Shown: positions 22,188-34,399, counted from the stretch's first letter. The stretch: DNA of 64,000 bases from Liolophura sinensis (GCF_032854445.1 NC_088306.1:23159764-23223763); one strand, 5' to 3'. Translations and numbers: made by a program. The notes: a model not told the origin generated them from the sequence alone.

Positions 22188-22260
22188 ATTTGCTGTTCGT
22201 TTAAGCTCTCGATCCAGAAAGTTAGTTATGAGCCTTCTGTTGCTGTATTTTGTCCTATTT

Positions 22261-22269
22261 CTTTATATA
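22261..22269 (-). promoter_or_regulatory. TATA box of the antistasin-like gene
   Basis: TATATAAAG on the minus strand, about 75 bases upstream of the ATG at 22187. This predicts a start site near 22235 and a 5' UTR of roughly 50 bases. Confidence 0.65.
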
Positions 22270-22505
22270 CACGTCGTGCAGACACAAGTGATCCCTGCAC
22301 AGATTTGAATATCACAGATACAAGCTTAATTAAAATGTCAAACTTAATAAAATGTCATCGTGATATTTGATTGAGTGTCGGCATTTTCATAAATCAACAT
22401 GAATCTTAACGGTGCATAATATCACTGTTGTAGCATTTTCATTTACGGTATAGACTAAGTTGATTACTTATGACTTACTGCATTCATTTCCATGGTTGTA
22501 TGGGT

Positions 22506-23180
22506 ATTCTCTCTTGGTCAAGTACAGTATAGGCCAAGTACAGTGTAGGTCAAGTACAGTATAGGCCAAGTACAGTATAGGCCACATACAGTTTGGGCCA
22601 AGTACGGTATTGATCAAGTACGGTATGGGTCAAATACGGTATTGGTCAAGTACGGTATGGGTCAAGTACTTGATTGGTCAAGCACTGGATTGTCCAGCTA
22701 CTAGACTGGTATGGTTAAGTACCGGATTGGCCAATTTCTGGATTGGTCAATACAGTATTGTTCAAATACTGGACTTGTCAGATACGGTATTGGTTAAATA
22801 CCGGATTAGTCAAACTGAACTGGTCAAGTACTGGATTGGTTAAGTACTGACTTGACCATGTACTGGATAGGTCAAGTACTGGATTGTTCAAGTACTGGAC
22901 TGGTCAAGTACTGGATTGATCGAGTACTAGCTTGACCATGTACTGGATCGGTCAAGCACTGGATTGACCAAGTTCTGGATTGGTCAAACACTGGGTTCGT
23001 CAAGTTGTGAATTGGTCCAGTACTGAGTTAGGCAAGTTGTGGATTGGTCAAGTAATGGATTGGTCAAGTACTGGATTGGTCAAGTTCTGGATTGGCCGAG
23101 TACAGGCTCTGGATTGGTCAAGTACTGAATTGGTCTAGTACTGAATTGGCCAAGTACTGGATTGGCCAAGTACTACTATA
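22506..23180. repeat. 16-bp minisatellite, about 40 units
   Basis: Degenerate units of GGTCAAGTACTGGATT, with the first units reading CAAGTACAGTATAGGC. Lies upstream of the antistasin-like gene. Confidence 0.95.
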
Positions 23181-23189
23181 GTCCTTACT

Positions 23190-24370
23190 GTTACTATACG
23201 TTTACTCTGACCAGCTGGTGTGTCCTGTTTGGGGTCCGACTATTACCAAATAATCAGACTGGTTTACTGAATGATGAGTGCAATGTTAAACTCTAAGCAC
23301 AAAATGGGATCATAAGTTCTAAAACAATTTCTGCTTTTATACGTGTTATATTTTCCCTTTCCATGTGGCATTGCTGGAACTTTATAAGCTATTGAATAAA
23401 GGTTCTAGATCTCATAAATTCAGCTTAGACAAGGCATAGCCTGGACTTGCATATCTCTAACATCGGATCCAATTAAATTTCGATTTGTATTTAGTCAAAA
23501 CGATGACAAATATGTAGCAGAGAAAATGCTGAGCTAGCTATACCAAACTGGAGCAAACATCTGGCACTTCCCCCCCTCCTTCCCTTCCCCCGATCCTCAT
23601 GGCTGGTACACGCGACAAAAATGTTAATTTACCAAATGCCACAAACTAGGGACCAAGATTAAATAATGCTAGAAGTTATTGGCCTTTCCAGGAGCTTATT
23701 ATCTTCCATAATATAATATTCTGTTCTGTATGGTTAATATATTGAGATTTTTTCCATAGATCATGAGGATATTTAACTTTACTAAATATAACTTTAGTTA
23801 TTACATCTGTGATATTATGTAATATATATTATTATATATTACATGGTATGGGTACACAGTTCTGGCAATGCCCCAACTGGTAATCTACCCGTACACCCTA
23901 CGGTGTGTCAGCGCACACTATAAAACGGTACTTGGGTGTACATGCCAAAAGTGTACAAATATCGACAGACTAGTACCGTGGTCTATTTCACGTATTAAAA
24001 GGATATATACTACACGTTTATGGATATCCGTACCTACGTCTAAAAACCAGATCCGTTCCACTCGGGTTAAGTAAAAACCCAATACCAAGTAGAGCAGGTG
24101 TGGTTCACAAAACGCAATTACCAGGAATGGCGGACCAACCAGTGAATAATACTAGATATTTCAGATCCTGCCGGGGACATATCTTGGTTACAGCCTGTAG
24201 AAACCGCTTTTGAAATAAGTGCCTGTTTTGTAACATAAACCACTTTTGAAATAAAAAAATTTCAAAGAATTGATTAGAATACAAACTTCTCAAGTAGACT
24301 GAATTCGATAGGAAGAGACATCTGCCACGCCTGTCGTTTTGAATAAATAAAGCGAGCTTGATCTGAATAT
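23190..24370. other. No gene seen
   Basis: AT-rich intergenic sequence with a TA-rich tract near 23818-23842. An open frame at 23868-24074 has no supporting context. Confidence 0.45.
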
Positions 24371-24377
24371 TAAAATT

Positions 24378-24383
24378 TTTATT
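24378..24383 (-). terminator. Polyadenylation signal of the arylsulfatase-like locus
   Basis: AATAAA on the minus strand, about 110 bases beyond the ancestral stop at 24497-24495. Confidence 0.55.
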
Positions 24384-25984
24384 GCATTTCTTACTCAAAC
24401 AGATATTATAGTATTCAGGCTTCACTGTGCAATATCGTCTTTGTATCTAATTCTACTATTTCTGCAATACCCGCTCTCCCCCGGACCAGCAGGTCTACTC
24501 TTCCCAGGGCCCCCCAGGCCCCGCCGTGTAATTTGGGGTCCGCGCGGCGGTCTGGAGCGAGGTATCTGACAGACACGCCGGTGGCGTTGTAAGTCTGTAA
24601 TCTATCCAATATCTTCCTCACAACATCCGTGTGCTTTTGAGCAAGGTCGCGACGTTCTTCCGGATCATCGGTAATGTTGAAAAGCCAGATATTTTTAGTT
24701 GGTCCCTCGTTGGCGATAATTGTTTTTTGGGCCATGTGCGGTGGTGGAATCCAGCTGCTGTTGCCTGGCGAAGAGATTTTATTTCTATATGGATTTTTTT
24801 TATTTATTTGATTCCTTTATGTTGACTTAGTAAGAAAGAAAGCAAATGACAAGAAACATGCGCCGATCAAATCACTAAAGAAATATTTAATATTTTTAAT
24901 AAATTAAATTAAGAAAATTATTATTAAAAAAAAGTTATTAATTAAAAGAATATTTTTTAACGTTTAAGCGTATATATATAACGGGGGACCTTCACTGTCT
25001 ACATATGTAGGCGAAAATGCCAACGTTATATACAAGAGAGTAATTAGTCGTATTAGATAAACCATTCTCGATTGTCAAAAGGTGTTTTGAGATTGTTTAG
25101 AAGATAGGATGATACCCCAGTGGAAAAATTTACGTTTCTACAACAAATACGGTAGGCCTACTTTATCAGATTTGTTTGTCTCTAAAAAGGTCATTTTGTT
25201 ATACTGAGTTTATTACAATGATATTTACTAACCTTATTGCCTGCCACAGGTCAAAACCATCCAAATATCTTCCGTTCAAGGAACCATGGGCTAAATTAAC
25301 TTGTGTTGGATAATAGTCTGTGACGTGTAATAAACCTGTTTGGACGGCGCCACTTCTGCCTAGGGCACTACCATGGACAAACCTTATTGCTTTCATCCCT
25401 CCTTCCCATGATGAATCCTTCCAGCCGCGCAACGGCGAGTTATTACCTCCCTTTCTGATTTGTCCTGCGTTATCTGAAACCATGCTCAAAGCGGATTGAA
25501 AATAAACTGTTTGTATTTGTGGAAAGACTTCGGGAAAGACGGCACCGAAAACTAGAAAAAAGACGTTGCTTGTTGCCCCAGAGTTCAGTGGTGAACAGCA
25601 GTTACAAGGCTTTGGAAAAAGACCAGTGTAAAAATCCTGTTATTCAAATGTATTATTATGTCAATGGAAGATGCTGTTAGATCGACGACAATGCTAGAAT
25701 CTAGGCGTCAAAAGAGACATTCGTGTACTAAACGTCCATCAAATGGCTGCCCCAGGTAAATAATTGTAAGGCCAGTGAAATTAAGACGGATTCATGCAAA
25801 GAAAATCCGTCATCAGTTTTCAGTAATGTTTGTAAGACGCAAGGAATATTCAAGGAGAATGAATAAAATCAGTACCCAAATAACGAACCTTGCTATAATC
25901 TGCCTCTTTTAACCAGTCGCCTATATTCCGCTCCAGTTAAATATACACAAAACGCTGACTGTAAAATCAATCATACTCCCTAGA

Positions 25985-26185
25985 AAAATTGCCTTTAGTC
26001 AGTGACACGTAAAATTACGAGCTCTCTACATCGATATGTTGAAAGCTGATATTCTTGAAAATGAAATCACAGCAGATTTATGAAGTTCGAACTCTTTTTC
26101 TAATCCATAATGTTAAACTACATAAGCACAGTTTCGAAGGCAAGAACTTGCTTGAGGTGACCTCATAATTATTTAAAAAACCAGA
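25985..26185. mobile_element. Single arm of the fold-back repeat
   Basis: TTGCCTTTAGTCAGTGACAC through GAGGTGACCTCATAATTATT matches the arms at 12868-13055 and 13383-13601. It ends close to the lost donor of arylsulfatase exon 5. Confidence 0.7.
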
Positions 26186-28695
26186 TATACATACACACAC
26201 ATATCTGTTGTAAAGATAGTATTGTAAAGTAGTATTTTGTTTAGTGACAATTTATCCTGAAATGTCTTGGTGATGTTCCCCACGGCGTCGTCCATACACG
26301 CCTCCATTCCTAGGAATAAAACAGATTGTGATATTTTATTAAAGTGAACATAAAAGTTGTGACGAAGTCCGTGTCATTCAAAGCACAAGGCTAGACTGTT
26401 AAAACCAAAGACAACTCTAAAATGAAGTTGTCTTGAAACGCCATGAAGTTGTCTTGAAACGCCATTAAAAACTGTCCAGGAAAAGAGTTAGCTTTATTTT
26501 TTTAGAAGTTTTCTGACCGTGTAAAATTGCGTTAAAAAATCAGATTCTACGTTGGACTGTTGTGACCCAGAAGGTATCAATCACGTGACATCTATACTTT
26601 TTGCCTGAAATAATTCGTTTCAAGGTCAAATCAGTGGATGCATCTACAGATCTTTATGTATATGTATTTTTAATGATGAAATGCAGGAGTCCAATTTGTG
26701 TTAAGTAGCAAAAACCTTTTGTGACTGAACTGATCCCACTAGGAAAAAATATTCAAATGCATTTTACTAGGTTTAACAAACTGTAAACAAAAATAATTCC
26801 TGTTATTTTCCTGAACAGCTTTTAATGTTCTTTCATATGATACATATTTCATTTTAGTGTTTTCTTTGCCTTTAACTAATTCCTATTATAGTTTAAAGAA
26901 TTTAAAATAGGATAAAATACTGCGGTCTTGCTCGGATGTAACGTCACATCATTTTGTAAGAATTTCCTAAGGAGCATTTTGAAAACAATGACTTTCTATG
27001 AAATAATCTAAGATGAACTTCTTTGGGAGCATTCTTTCGTTAGTAAGTTTCAATGGAATTTTTTGTGGAAATCATTAGAAAGAAAAACAAATGTAAAGAA
27101 ATAAATAAACTGAGTAACTCCCAGCTATCAAGAAAGTGGTTTAGGCATTCTTAACTTTCTGATTTTTTCTCCAGGTCAGTTTACGCCTACTCACATAACT
27201 CATTTGAATGGAACTGTTAAACAAGCAATCTCTAGGTCACACGACACTTGTATTCAACTCCATTCTCTGTCTAAACTGTTTATATACTTCCGCTTCCACT
27301 GGTAATAAGTGATCAACGATGCCTGTTTATATAGCCTTGGAAGAATTTTGCTGGAGACGTTTATCAATCACCAGTATATTACCATGTCACACTTGGGAGG
27401 GTTAGCCAGTGTCTTGCCCCAAAGACTGAGATTACCCAGTTCAATTTGCTCCACCGCTAAACTGATCAACATGGTACAAGTGTTAAATTCTTCATCTAGT
27501 TTTAAACAACAACAAAGTAAATAAATCAGTCAATCAATGCATAAGTGCGCCTGTTTGAAGCTTTAGCGACAGCAGATGTGCATAACATCCCCAACCATAC
27601 AGATTTGCATGCCGTAATCCCTTGCGCTTACCTGCATATGTCCGTCTACTTTCGTAGTGAAAAAAGTTGTACACCTGTTTGTATTCCTCTGGTGCTTCCA
27701 AAGGCGCGTGGACAGCTTGGAAGGCGACGTACAAAAACAGCGGCTATGGAGAATAAAAACAAGGCGAATAAATCCCGAGCTTGAAATGAGCTCACAGTGC
27801 ATACAATTTTCTTTTACTAACGTGTTTTCTCGCGAACCAGGCTGAATTGTTATCTCCTGTAGCACAGACATATTACCTGAATGCGGTCATTTGTAGTAGG
27901 TGGACGTTAATATCCTGGTCTTGCAAAGGGACGAAAGTTTTGGGAATTCAAAGTGGCTAGACAATAATGCTTTCGATTTTTGAAAGGTAGTCATTTGAGT
28001 TCAAACGAGGGACCTTCATTGTCTACATTTTAACGGATCAGGTGACGGATACTTTTGTTACGTGAGAATAGTGGGAAGGAGTTATTAGACTTTGACAAAG
28101 ATTCGCACTTTTCCCCGTGATTGATTTACGCATACCGCTTGATTAATGGCTACAAATCTAAGCGTCAAAACAGAAATCTGAACACTAGCCATCCGCCAAA
28201 ATTGACGTTCCGGGTCACAATTCGCAAGGCCAATGCCCAAAACAATTTTCAACATAAACCCCCAAAGAATTAAGGAAGTACATAAATTACAAAGTAAGGA
28301 CGGATTCCTGCAAGGAGAGGAAGTCAACCGTTTTTAATGATGGAAGAGACACAAGGAATGTTCTAGGCGAACGAATTAAATCAATATACCTTTCGGGAAT
28401 GGTGCTTTTCGATTATCTCAATGGCTCTCCTATGGAACACGTTTGTAGAGTACTCTCCCTTGAAATCGTAGATGGAACTGTCGCCGTCCCGGAAGTCGTA
28501 ACCACACAAAAGCAGATATCAAAGATGAACAAGCGTCATGAGCACAGAAATCCTCCATCCCACCGTAATAACCTTTAATATAAGTTAACGAGTACAAGAA
28601 TGACAGAAATATCGATTCATATCTCATTTATGGGGCGGACATCTTGGTCTGATTGCTAGCTGATGTCATTATGCTCATATTTACTTTTCTTGAAT

Positions 28696-29095
28696 AGGTT
28701 CTTGTCAGTTTCACAAGACATCGATACGTCTGTACGTCAGTTCTTGCGATGATCATGCGTGTGGAATACCTTTTACCGAAAACAGAATGAGATCTTAATG
28801 TTATTGTAAACTTTTGTTTACACTTTCTTCGAGTCGGTTCTTGCTAGTATCACAAATTGGTGATCACAAGATGCGCGTTAAATACTTTTAATTATAATGA
28901 TGCTTTTTGGAATACCCTTTGTAAAAACACGACTAGATTCTTGCTGGTGTCACAAACCGATGACAAGATGAGCTTCGAACACTTATAATTAGCGGTATCA
29001 CTACGTGGTGCTGATTTTTGAACATTCTTTGACAAAACATGAGTCGGTTCTTGCTACATATGTAGTATGCGTTTCGAATAACTTTCAGCGCAACA
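28696..29095. repeat. Degenerate tandem repeat, about 4 units of roughly 100 bp
   Basis: Recurring phrases GAGTCGGTTCTTGCTAGTAT, CACAA and GGAATACC.TTT define long, eroded units. Lies in arylsulfatase intron 2. Confidence 0.6.
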
Positions 29096-29399
29096 AAGGT
29101 TAAACCAAAGTGGCATTATCAAATGGTGATGAGTTTAAAGCGATGTGTTTTTTTATTTACCGAAAAATGAGTCAAATTCTCTCCTTATGGATAGAAAGTC
29201 TTTTTGTAAAAGCCGATGTGTCATTTGCCGACCATATGGGTAAAATAACCGGCGTCTTTCAGCTTTTCTGCCATGGTGGGGATTCCCAGAGGCAGGCCGT
29301 TAGGCTGGGTGCGCCCGATGATGTCGTGCTGAAGGCCTGTCTGGATCTGTGGACGATTAGTGACATGGTTGGAGAATGATTTAACCTGCTGTGTCGCTA

Positions 29400-31705
29400 G
29401 AAAGGCCGAAATAACGAGGTAACGAAGTTGTGAAGCTGTGAGGCAGTGAGGTAACGTTGTTGTGAAGCAGTGAGGCAGCGAGGTAACGTGGTTGTAAAGC
29501 TGTGAGGCAGCCAGTTAACAAAGTTGTGAAGCTGTGATACAGCGAGGTAACTTGGCTGTGAAGCTGGGAGGCAGCGAGTTAACAAAGTTCTGAAGCTGTG
29601 AGACAGCGAGGTAACTTGGTGGTGAAGATGTGAGTCATCCAAGTAACGGGGCTGTGAAGCTATGAGGGAACCAGGTAACGTGATTGGTAAGCTGTGAGGC
29701 AACCAGGTAACGTAATTGGTAAGCTGTGAGGCAACCAGGTAACGTGATTGGTAAGCTGTGAGGCAGCGAGGTAACGTAGCTGTGAAGCAGTGAGGCAGCG
29801 AGGTAACGTGGTGGTGAAGATGTGAGGCAGCGAGTTAACGAAGTTGTGAAGCTGTGAGGCAGCAAGGTAATGTGGTGGTGAAGATGTGAGGCAGCGAGGT
29901 AACGAAGTTGTAAAGCTGTGAGGCAGCGAGGTAACGAGGTTGTGAAGCTGTGAGACAGCGAGGTAACGTGGTTGTGGAGCTGTGAGGCAGTGAGATAACG
30001 TAATTGTGAAGATGTGAGGCAGCTAGGTAACGTGGTTGTGAAGCTGTGAGGCAGCGAGTTAAGAAAGTTGTGAAGCTGTGAGACAGCGAGGTAATTTTAC
30101 TGTAAAGCTGGGAGGCAGCGAGGTAACTTGGCTGTGAAGCTGTGAGTCATCCAAGTAACGCGGATGTGAATCTGTGCGGCAGTGAGATAACGTGATTGTG
30201 AAGATGTGAGGCAGCTAGGTAACGTGGTTGTGAAGCTGTGAGGCAGCGAGTTAAGAAAGTTGTGAAGCTGTGAGACAGCGAGGTAATTTTGCTGTAAAGC
30301 TGGGAGGCAGCGAGGTAACTTGGCTGTGAAGCTGTGAGTCATCCAAGTAACGCGGATGTGAATCTGTGCGACAGCCAGGTAACGTGGTTGTGAAGCTGTG
30401 AGGCAACCAGGTAACGTGATTGGTAAGCTGTGAGGCAGCGAGGCAAAGTAGCTGTAAAGCAGTGATGCAGCGAGGTAAAGAGGTTTTGAAGCTGTGAAGT
30501 AGCCAGGTAACGTGGTTGTGAATCTATGATGCAGCGAGTTAACGAAGTTGTGAAGCTGTGAGGCAGCGAGGTAACGTGATTGTGAAGCTGTGAGGCAACG
30601 AGGTAACGAGGTTGTGAAGCCCTGATGCAGCTAGGTAACGTAGTTGTGAAGCTGTGAGGCAGCCAGGAACGAGGGTGTGAAGATGTGAGGCAGCGAGGTA
30701 ACGTGGCTGTGAAGCTGTGACACAGCGAGGTAACGTGGCTGTGAAGATGTGAGGCAGCTAGGTAACGTGGTTGTGAGGTTATGAGGGAGCCAGGTAACGT
30801 GGTTGTGAAGATGTGAGGCAGCGAGGTAACGTGGTTGTAAAGCTCTGAGGCAGCGAGGTAACGTGGCCGTGAAGCTGTGAGGCAGCGAGGTAAAGTAGTT
30901 GTGAAGCTGTGAGGCAGCGAGGTCAGGAGGTTGTGAAGCTGTGAGACAGCGAGGTAACGTGGTTGTGAAGCTGTGAGCCATCCAGGTAAAGAGATGGCGA
31001 AGCTGTGAGGCAGCGAGGTTACGTCGTTGTGAAGCTGTGAGGCAGCCAGGTAACGTGGTTGTGAAGCTGTGAGGCAGCGAGGTAACGTGGTTGTGAAGCA
31101 GTGAGGGAGCGAGCTAACGAAGTTGTGAAGCTGTGAGGCAGCGAGTTAACGAAGTTGTGAAGCTTTGAGGCAGCGAAGTAAAGTGGTTGTGAAGCTCTGA
31201 GTTAGCCAGGTAACGTGATTGTGAAGCTGTGAGGCAGCGAGGTAACGTGGCTTTGAAGCTGTGAAGCAGCGAGGTAACGTGGTTGTGAAGCTGTGAGGCA
31301 GCCAGGTAACGAAGTTGTGAAGCTGTGAGGCAGCGAGGTAAAGTAGTTGTGAAGCTGTGGGGCAGGGAGGTAACGTGGCTGTGAAGATGTGAGACCGTGA
31401 GGTAACGTGGCTGTAAAGCTGCGAGGCAGCGAGGTAACGTGGCTGTGAAGATGTGAGGCAGCCAAGTAACGAGGTTGTGAAGCTGTGCGGTAGCGAGGTA
31501 ACGTGGTTGTGAAGCTGTGAGGCAGCGAGGTAACGTGGTTGTAAAGCAGTGATGCAGCGAGGTAAGGAGGTTGTGAAGCTGTGAGGCAGACAGGTAACGT
31601 AGCTGTGAAGCAGTGAGGCAGCCAGGTAACGTGGTTGTGAAGCTGTGAGGCAGCGAAGCAACGTGGTTGTGAAGCTGTGAAGCAGCGAGGTAATGACGTA
31701 GCCAG
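29400..31705. repeat. 32-bp minisatellite array, about 70 units
   Basis: Units of GTGAAGCTGTGAGGCAGCGA plus GGTAACGTGGTT. The period 32 is not a multiple of 3, so three units (96 bp, 32 codons) make one peptide period and two frames stay open together on the minus strand, giving false proteins of up to 214 residues (rich in SLPHSFTTTLPRCLTASQ). The array fills most of intron 1 of the arylsulfatase-like locus and stops about 65 bases before exon 1. Confidence 0.97.
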
Positions 31706-32044
31706 GCAGCAATGTTGCGAGGTAACGAGGCAACAAAAGGTCCTCTATCGCCTTTCATACATCACTCACCTGATATCGGCCTGACAAAAGCTGGCTCCTT
31801 GTGGGCGTACAAATAGGCACGTAGTAGTTCTCTAATTTCACCCCTTCCCCGGCCAATCTGTCCAAGTTCGGGGATTTGATCTCTGACTTGTGATATCCAA
31901 AGTCGCGATATCCATAACTGTCGACGACAAAAAGGAGAATGTGTGGTGGAGTTTGTTTATCCAGGAATACACCTGCTACCTCTAACACGGTCACCGCCGC
32001 TACCAAAACCCTCAACAGGGGCGCCATATTCGCCATCATATAGG

Positions 32045-32480
32045 CCTATATAGTAACAGTTATATAGTATACTACATACGCTTTACCCCGCTTACATCGC
32101 TCTCTACCTTTCGCTTTACATCACTGCCACAATTTGACAAACTTTGCATTTGGAGTCTGAGAGATGCACTTAGGCCTGATTAGGCTTAGCATCATCATGT
32201 GCCCTCCCGCGGAACTATTTAATCATCATTCACCAATAAAATTGTTTTAGGTTTTGGAAAGAATCATGTTGTACATACTCTAGATAAAGAGAATGACTGT
32301 GTATAAAGTACATGTATTATTACAGACGGATTGTTTGTGGTTTCTGACATCACTTCCTGCCTCATCACCTTGAACCCAATGACTTCGGCATTGTTCAAGA
32401 TTTCCGTCCAAAATTTGTTACTGGTGGCAGTGATGTAAAACGAAAGCTACAGAGCGACGAATGAGGTGGGAGGAGTAGTA
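32045..32480. other. 5' flank of the arylsulfatase-like locus
   Basis: No TATA box or other clear promoter element found. Confidence 0.4.
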
Positions 32481-32489
32481 GTATGCTAG

Positions 32490-34050
32490 AACACAGACCC
32501 CATTACAACTTCCGTTTTTTCGGGAGTAATTCTGTGTATTTTACGGTGTAAAGTCTTTTTTTGTTGCCAGCCTGCCATTTTTGCTGTGCAGGTGTATGCT
32601 TGGTATCAAGATAATGGAAATTGTCCAAGCTTTGGGCAGGTATGAGTTTTAATGATGAAAGATTGAAATTCTGGGCGCGAGGACAAAAGGAGACAGATGG
32701 TGATGAGGCTGTGAGTGACGTCCCCTTGGCGTTGCTAGGCACCCCTCCCAGCTGCACGCACAGAAAGGTCCAGATTTTGACGGTCAACCTATGTCAAGGT
32801 TTTTATGACTTCTTTCTCATAGGCTAGGCCATGTACGCACCAAAGCTCATTGGCTACGGAATGTTTGGGACTGAGCTACAGCGCTAAACGTTAACATTAT
32901 CGCTTATGGAAATTAATGGGGTGTCTGTGGGTACGGTAGTTGGACACAGACCCCCATTACAACTTCCGTTTTTCGGATGGTAGTTCTGTATATTTTTGGG
33001 TATTGTTATGTGCACGACTGCTGTCAGTTTCTAAATTTAGCTTGCCGCTGTTTACATACGATGAGTTCAGCGCCTGCTGTCTGCCTCTACCTTAGAATAT
33101 TCCAGAATGCGCTCAGTTCGGTGCCTGTTTGTTTACATCAAGTGTTCAGGAATTTTCTTATTCTAGACAATTCCACCAGGCTATATAAGACCTATGAAAG
33201 CAGGTCAAACGGAGAGAACAGAGAACGGAGAACGGAGAATTATTGAGAGTTTTGGATGCTTTCGCTGTGTATTACTTTAGTAGGCCTTTTGTGCTGAATT
33301 TTGGTGTCTTTATAGCCTCTGGCTTTGTTATATCCTATCTCCACCGAGCACTTGTTCAGTCTGAACTTGTATGTTTAATTTGTGCTCTTGTATACACAGT
33401 GCCTATTAGTACACGGACCCAGTCTGTGGAATTTTGTGTATATTTCGTCATACACTCAGTTATACTGTGGATTTTCCCTCTTGTGAATTTGCCTCTGAGC
33501 ATTTATGCCTGTGTGGTATATATATATTATATATATTGTGGAATACATGCGTCCGTTTGGACTTGACACCGTAAGTACTTTAGTATTTGTATAGATACTG
33601 CTATCCTTTCTTGTTAAACTTAAGTACTTTAGTATTTGTATAAGTCTTATTATCTGTTCTTGTTAAGCTAATAAATTGTTGTAAAATAAAATCTGCTGGT
33701 TTTGGTTACTTTTTTGTGCGGCTAAACTGTCGTGTATTTCGAACAAGCCATCTCTTTATAATACAGACAGTTTGGGTCGTAACAGTATAAAGTCTTTTTT
33801 TGCACCCAGGCGGCCATGTTTGGTGTACAGGTGCATGCTTGGTATTAAAATGCTGGAAACTGTCTACACTTTGAGGAGGTGTGAGCTTTATTGATGAAAG
33901 TTTGAAATTCTGGGCGAGAGAACAAGGTGTGAGGTAGTGATGAGGCTGCGAGTGACGTCCCCTTTGCGTTGCTAGGCACGCCTCCTAGCTGCCGGCATGG
34001 AAAGGTCCAGATTTTGACCAATAGAATGGGAGACAACTCGGCCTGGTCAT
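32490..34050. repeat. Tandem duplication of about 450 bp; second copy split by an LTR
   Basis: Copy 1 (about 32490-32830) and copy 2 (about 32943-33003 joined to 33785-34050) share CCCCATTACAACTTCCGTTT, GTATAAAGTCTTTTTTTG / GTGTAAAGTC, and GAGTGACGTCCCCTTGGCGT / GAGTGACGTCCCCTTTGCGT. Copy 2 is interrupted by the LTR. The nature of the unit is unknown. Confidence 0.75.
33004..33784 (+). mobile_element. Solo LTR, family 1
   Basis: The 781-bp block begins TGTTATGTGC and ends GGGTCGTAACA (TG..CA). The 4-base repeat GTAT flanks it at 33000-33003 and 33785-33788. Internal signals fit an LTR: a TATA box TATATAA at 33182-33188 and AATAAA near the 3' end (33670-33690). The sequence AAGTACTTTAGTATTTGTAT is duplicated close to the end. 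No gag, pol or tRNA primer site adjoins, so it is a solo LTR. A second, minus-strand copy lies at 54783-55406. A hydrophobic open frame of about 107 codons (33243-33566) is open in both copies. Confidence 0.82.
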
Positions 34051-34237
34051 GGCTAACTTACCCGGCTACTATATGCTGATCCGTATGAAAAGGCTTAATC
34101 CATGCTGTCTTGCCCCGCTTGTAAGTTACCAACGAAGAGCTCGATCTCGCTGAGAGAGAGGCTTTCACTGAAGAGGATATAAAGTGCCTCTTTTACTTCC
34201 CGGTGGTATTCACCCATGTTCTACATCCATGGTTATA

Positions 34238-34269
34238 GCTGGGAGGGAATATAGCTATATTCCTCCCAG
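34238..34269. repeat. Near-perfect palindrome
   Basis: CTGGGAGG-G-AATATAGCTATATT-CCTCCCAG pairs with itself apart from one bulged G. A 32-33-bp direct tandem duplication (CTCAACTGAAGTGCAACAGC) follows at 34324-34385. Confidence 0.85.
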
Positions 34270-34399
34270 GTTATAGGTAGAGAGCTCATCGCCAAATCAG
34301 CAGAAGCTATCATCGCAATCATATTGTGATCTCAACTGAAGTGCAACAGCGCTATTGTGACCTCAACTGAAGTGCAACAGCGCTACCATTGTTTATAAT

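Larger units (their letters stand above)
24495..32039 (-). pseudogene. Arylsulfatase B-like gene, probably a pseudogene
   Basis: Exon 1 (32039-31770) encodes a signal peptide and the sulfatase motif [14 protein letters not shown] (formylglycine Cys at residue 77), with donor GTGAGT. Exon 2 (29346-29188) carries TGLQHDIIG and HMVGK, then TGA where the family has Trp. Exon 3 (28572-28390) starts GYYGGMED and shifts frame before CGYDFRDGDSSIYDF. Exon 4 (27743-27632) holds [15 protein letters not shown]. Exon 5 (26309-26205) holds MDDAVGNITK and ends before AT rather than GT. Exon 6 (25474-25233) has DNAGQIRKGGNN, SSWEGG and LDGFDLW. The last exon (24764-24495) has WLFNITDDPEERRDL and an extra G in a run at 24510-24515 that shifts the final residues. 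The exon between 25233 and 24764 is missing, and the phases of its neighbours do not join. The enzyme family removes sulfate from glycosaminoglycans in lysosomes or outside the cell. Sequencing error could explain the indels but not all lesions together. Confidence 0.85.

Noticed and set aside
31114-31758. Long minus-strand open frames of 196 and 214 codons
   Set aside because: They lie wholly in the 32-bp minisatellite and overlap one another in different frames; the repetitive peptide follows from the unit.
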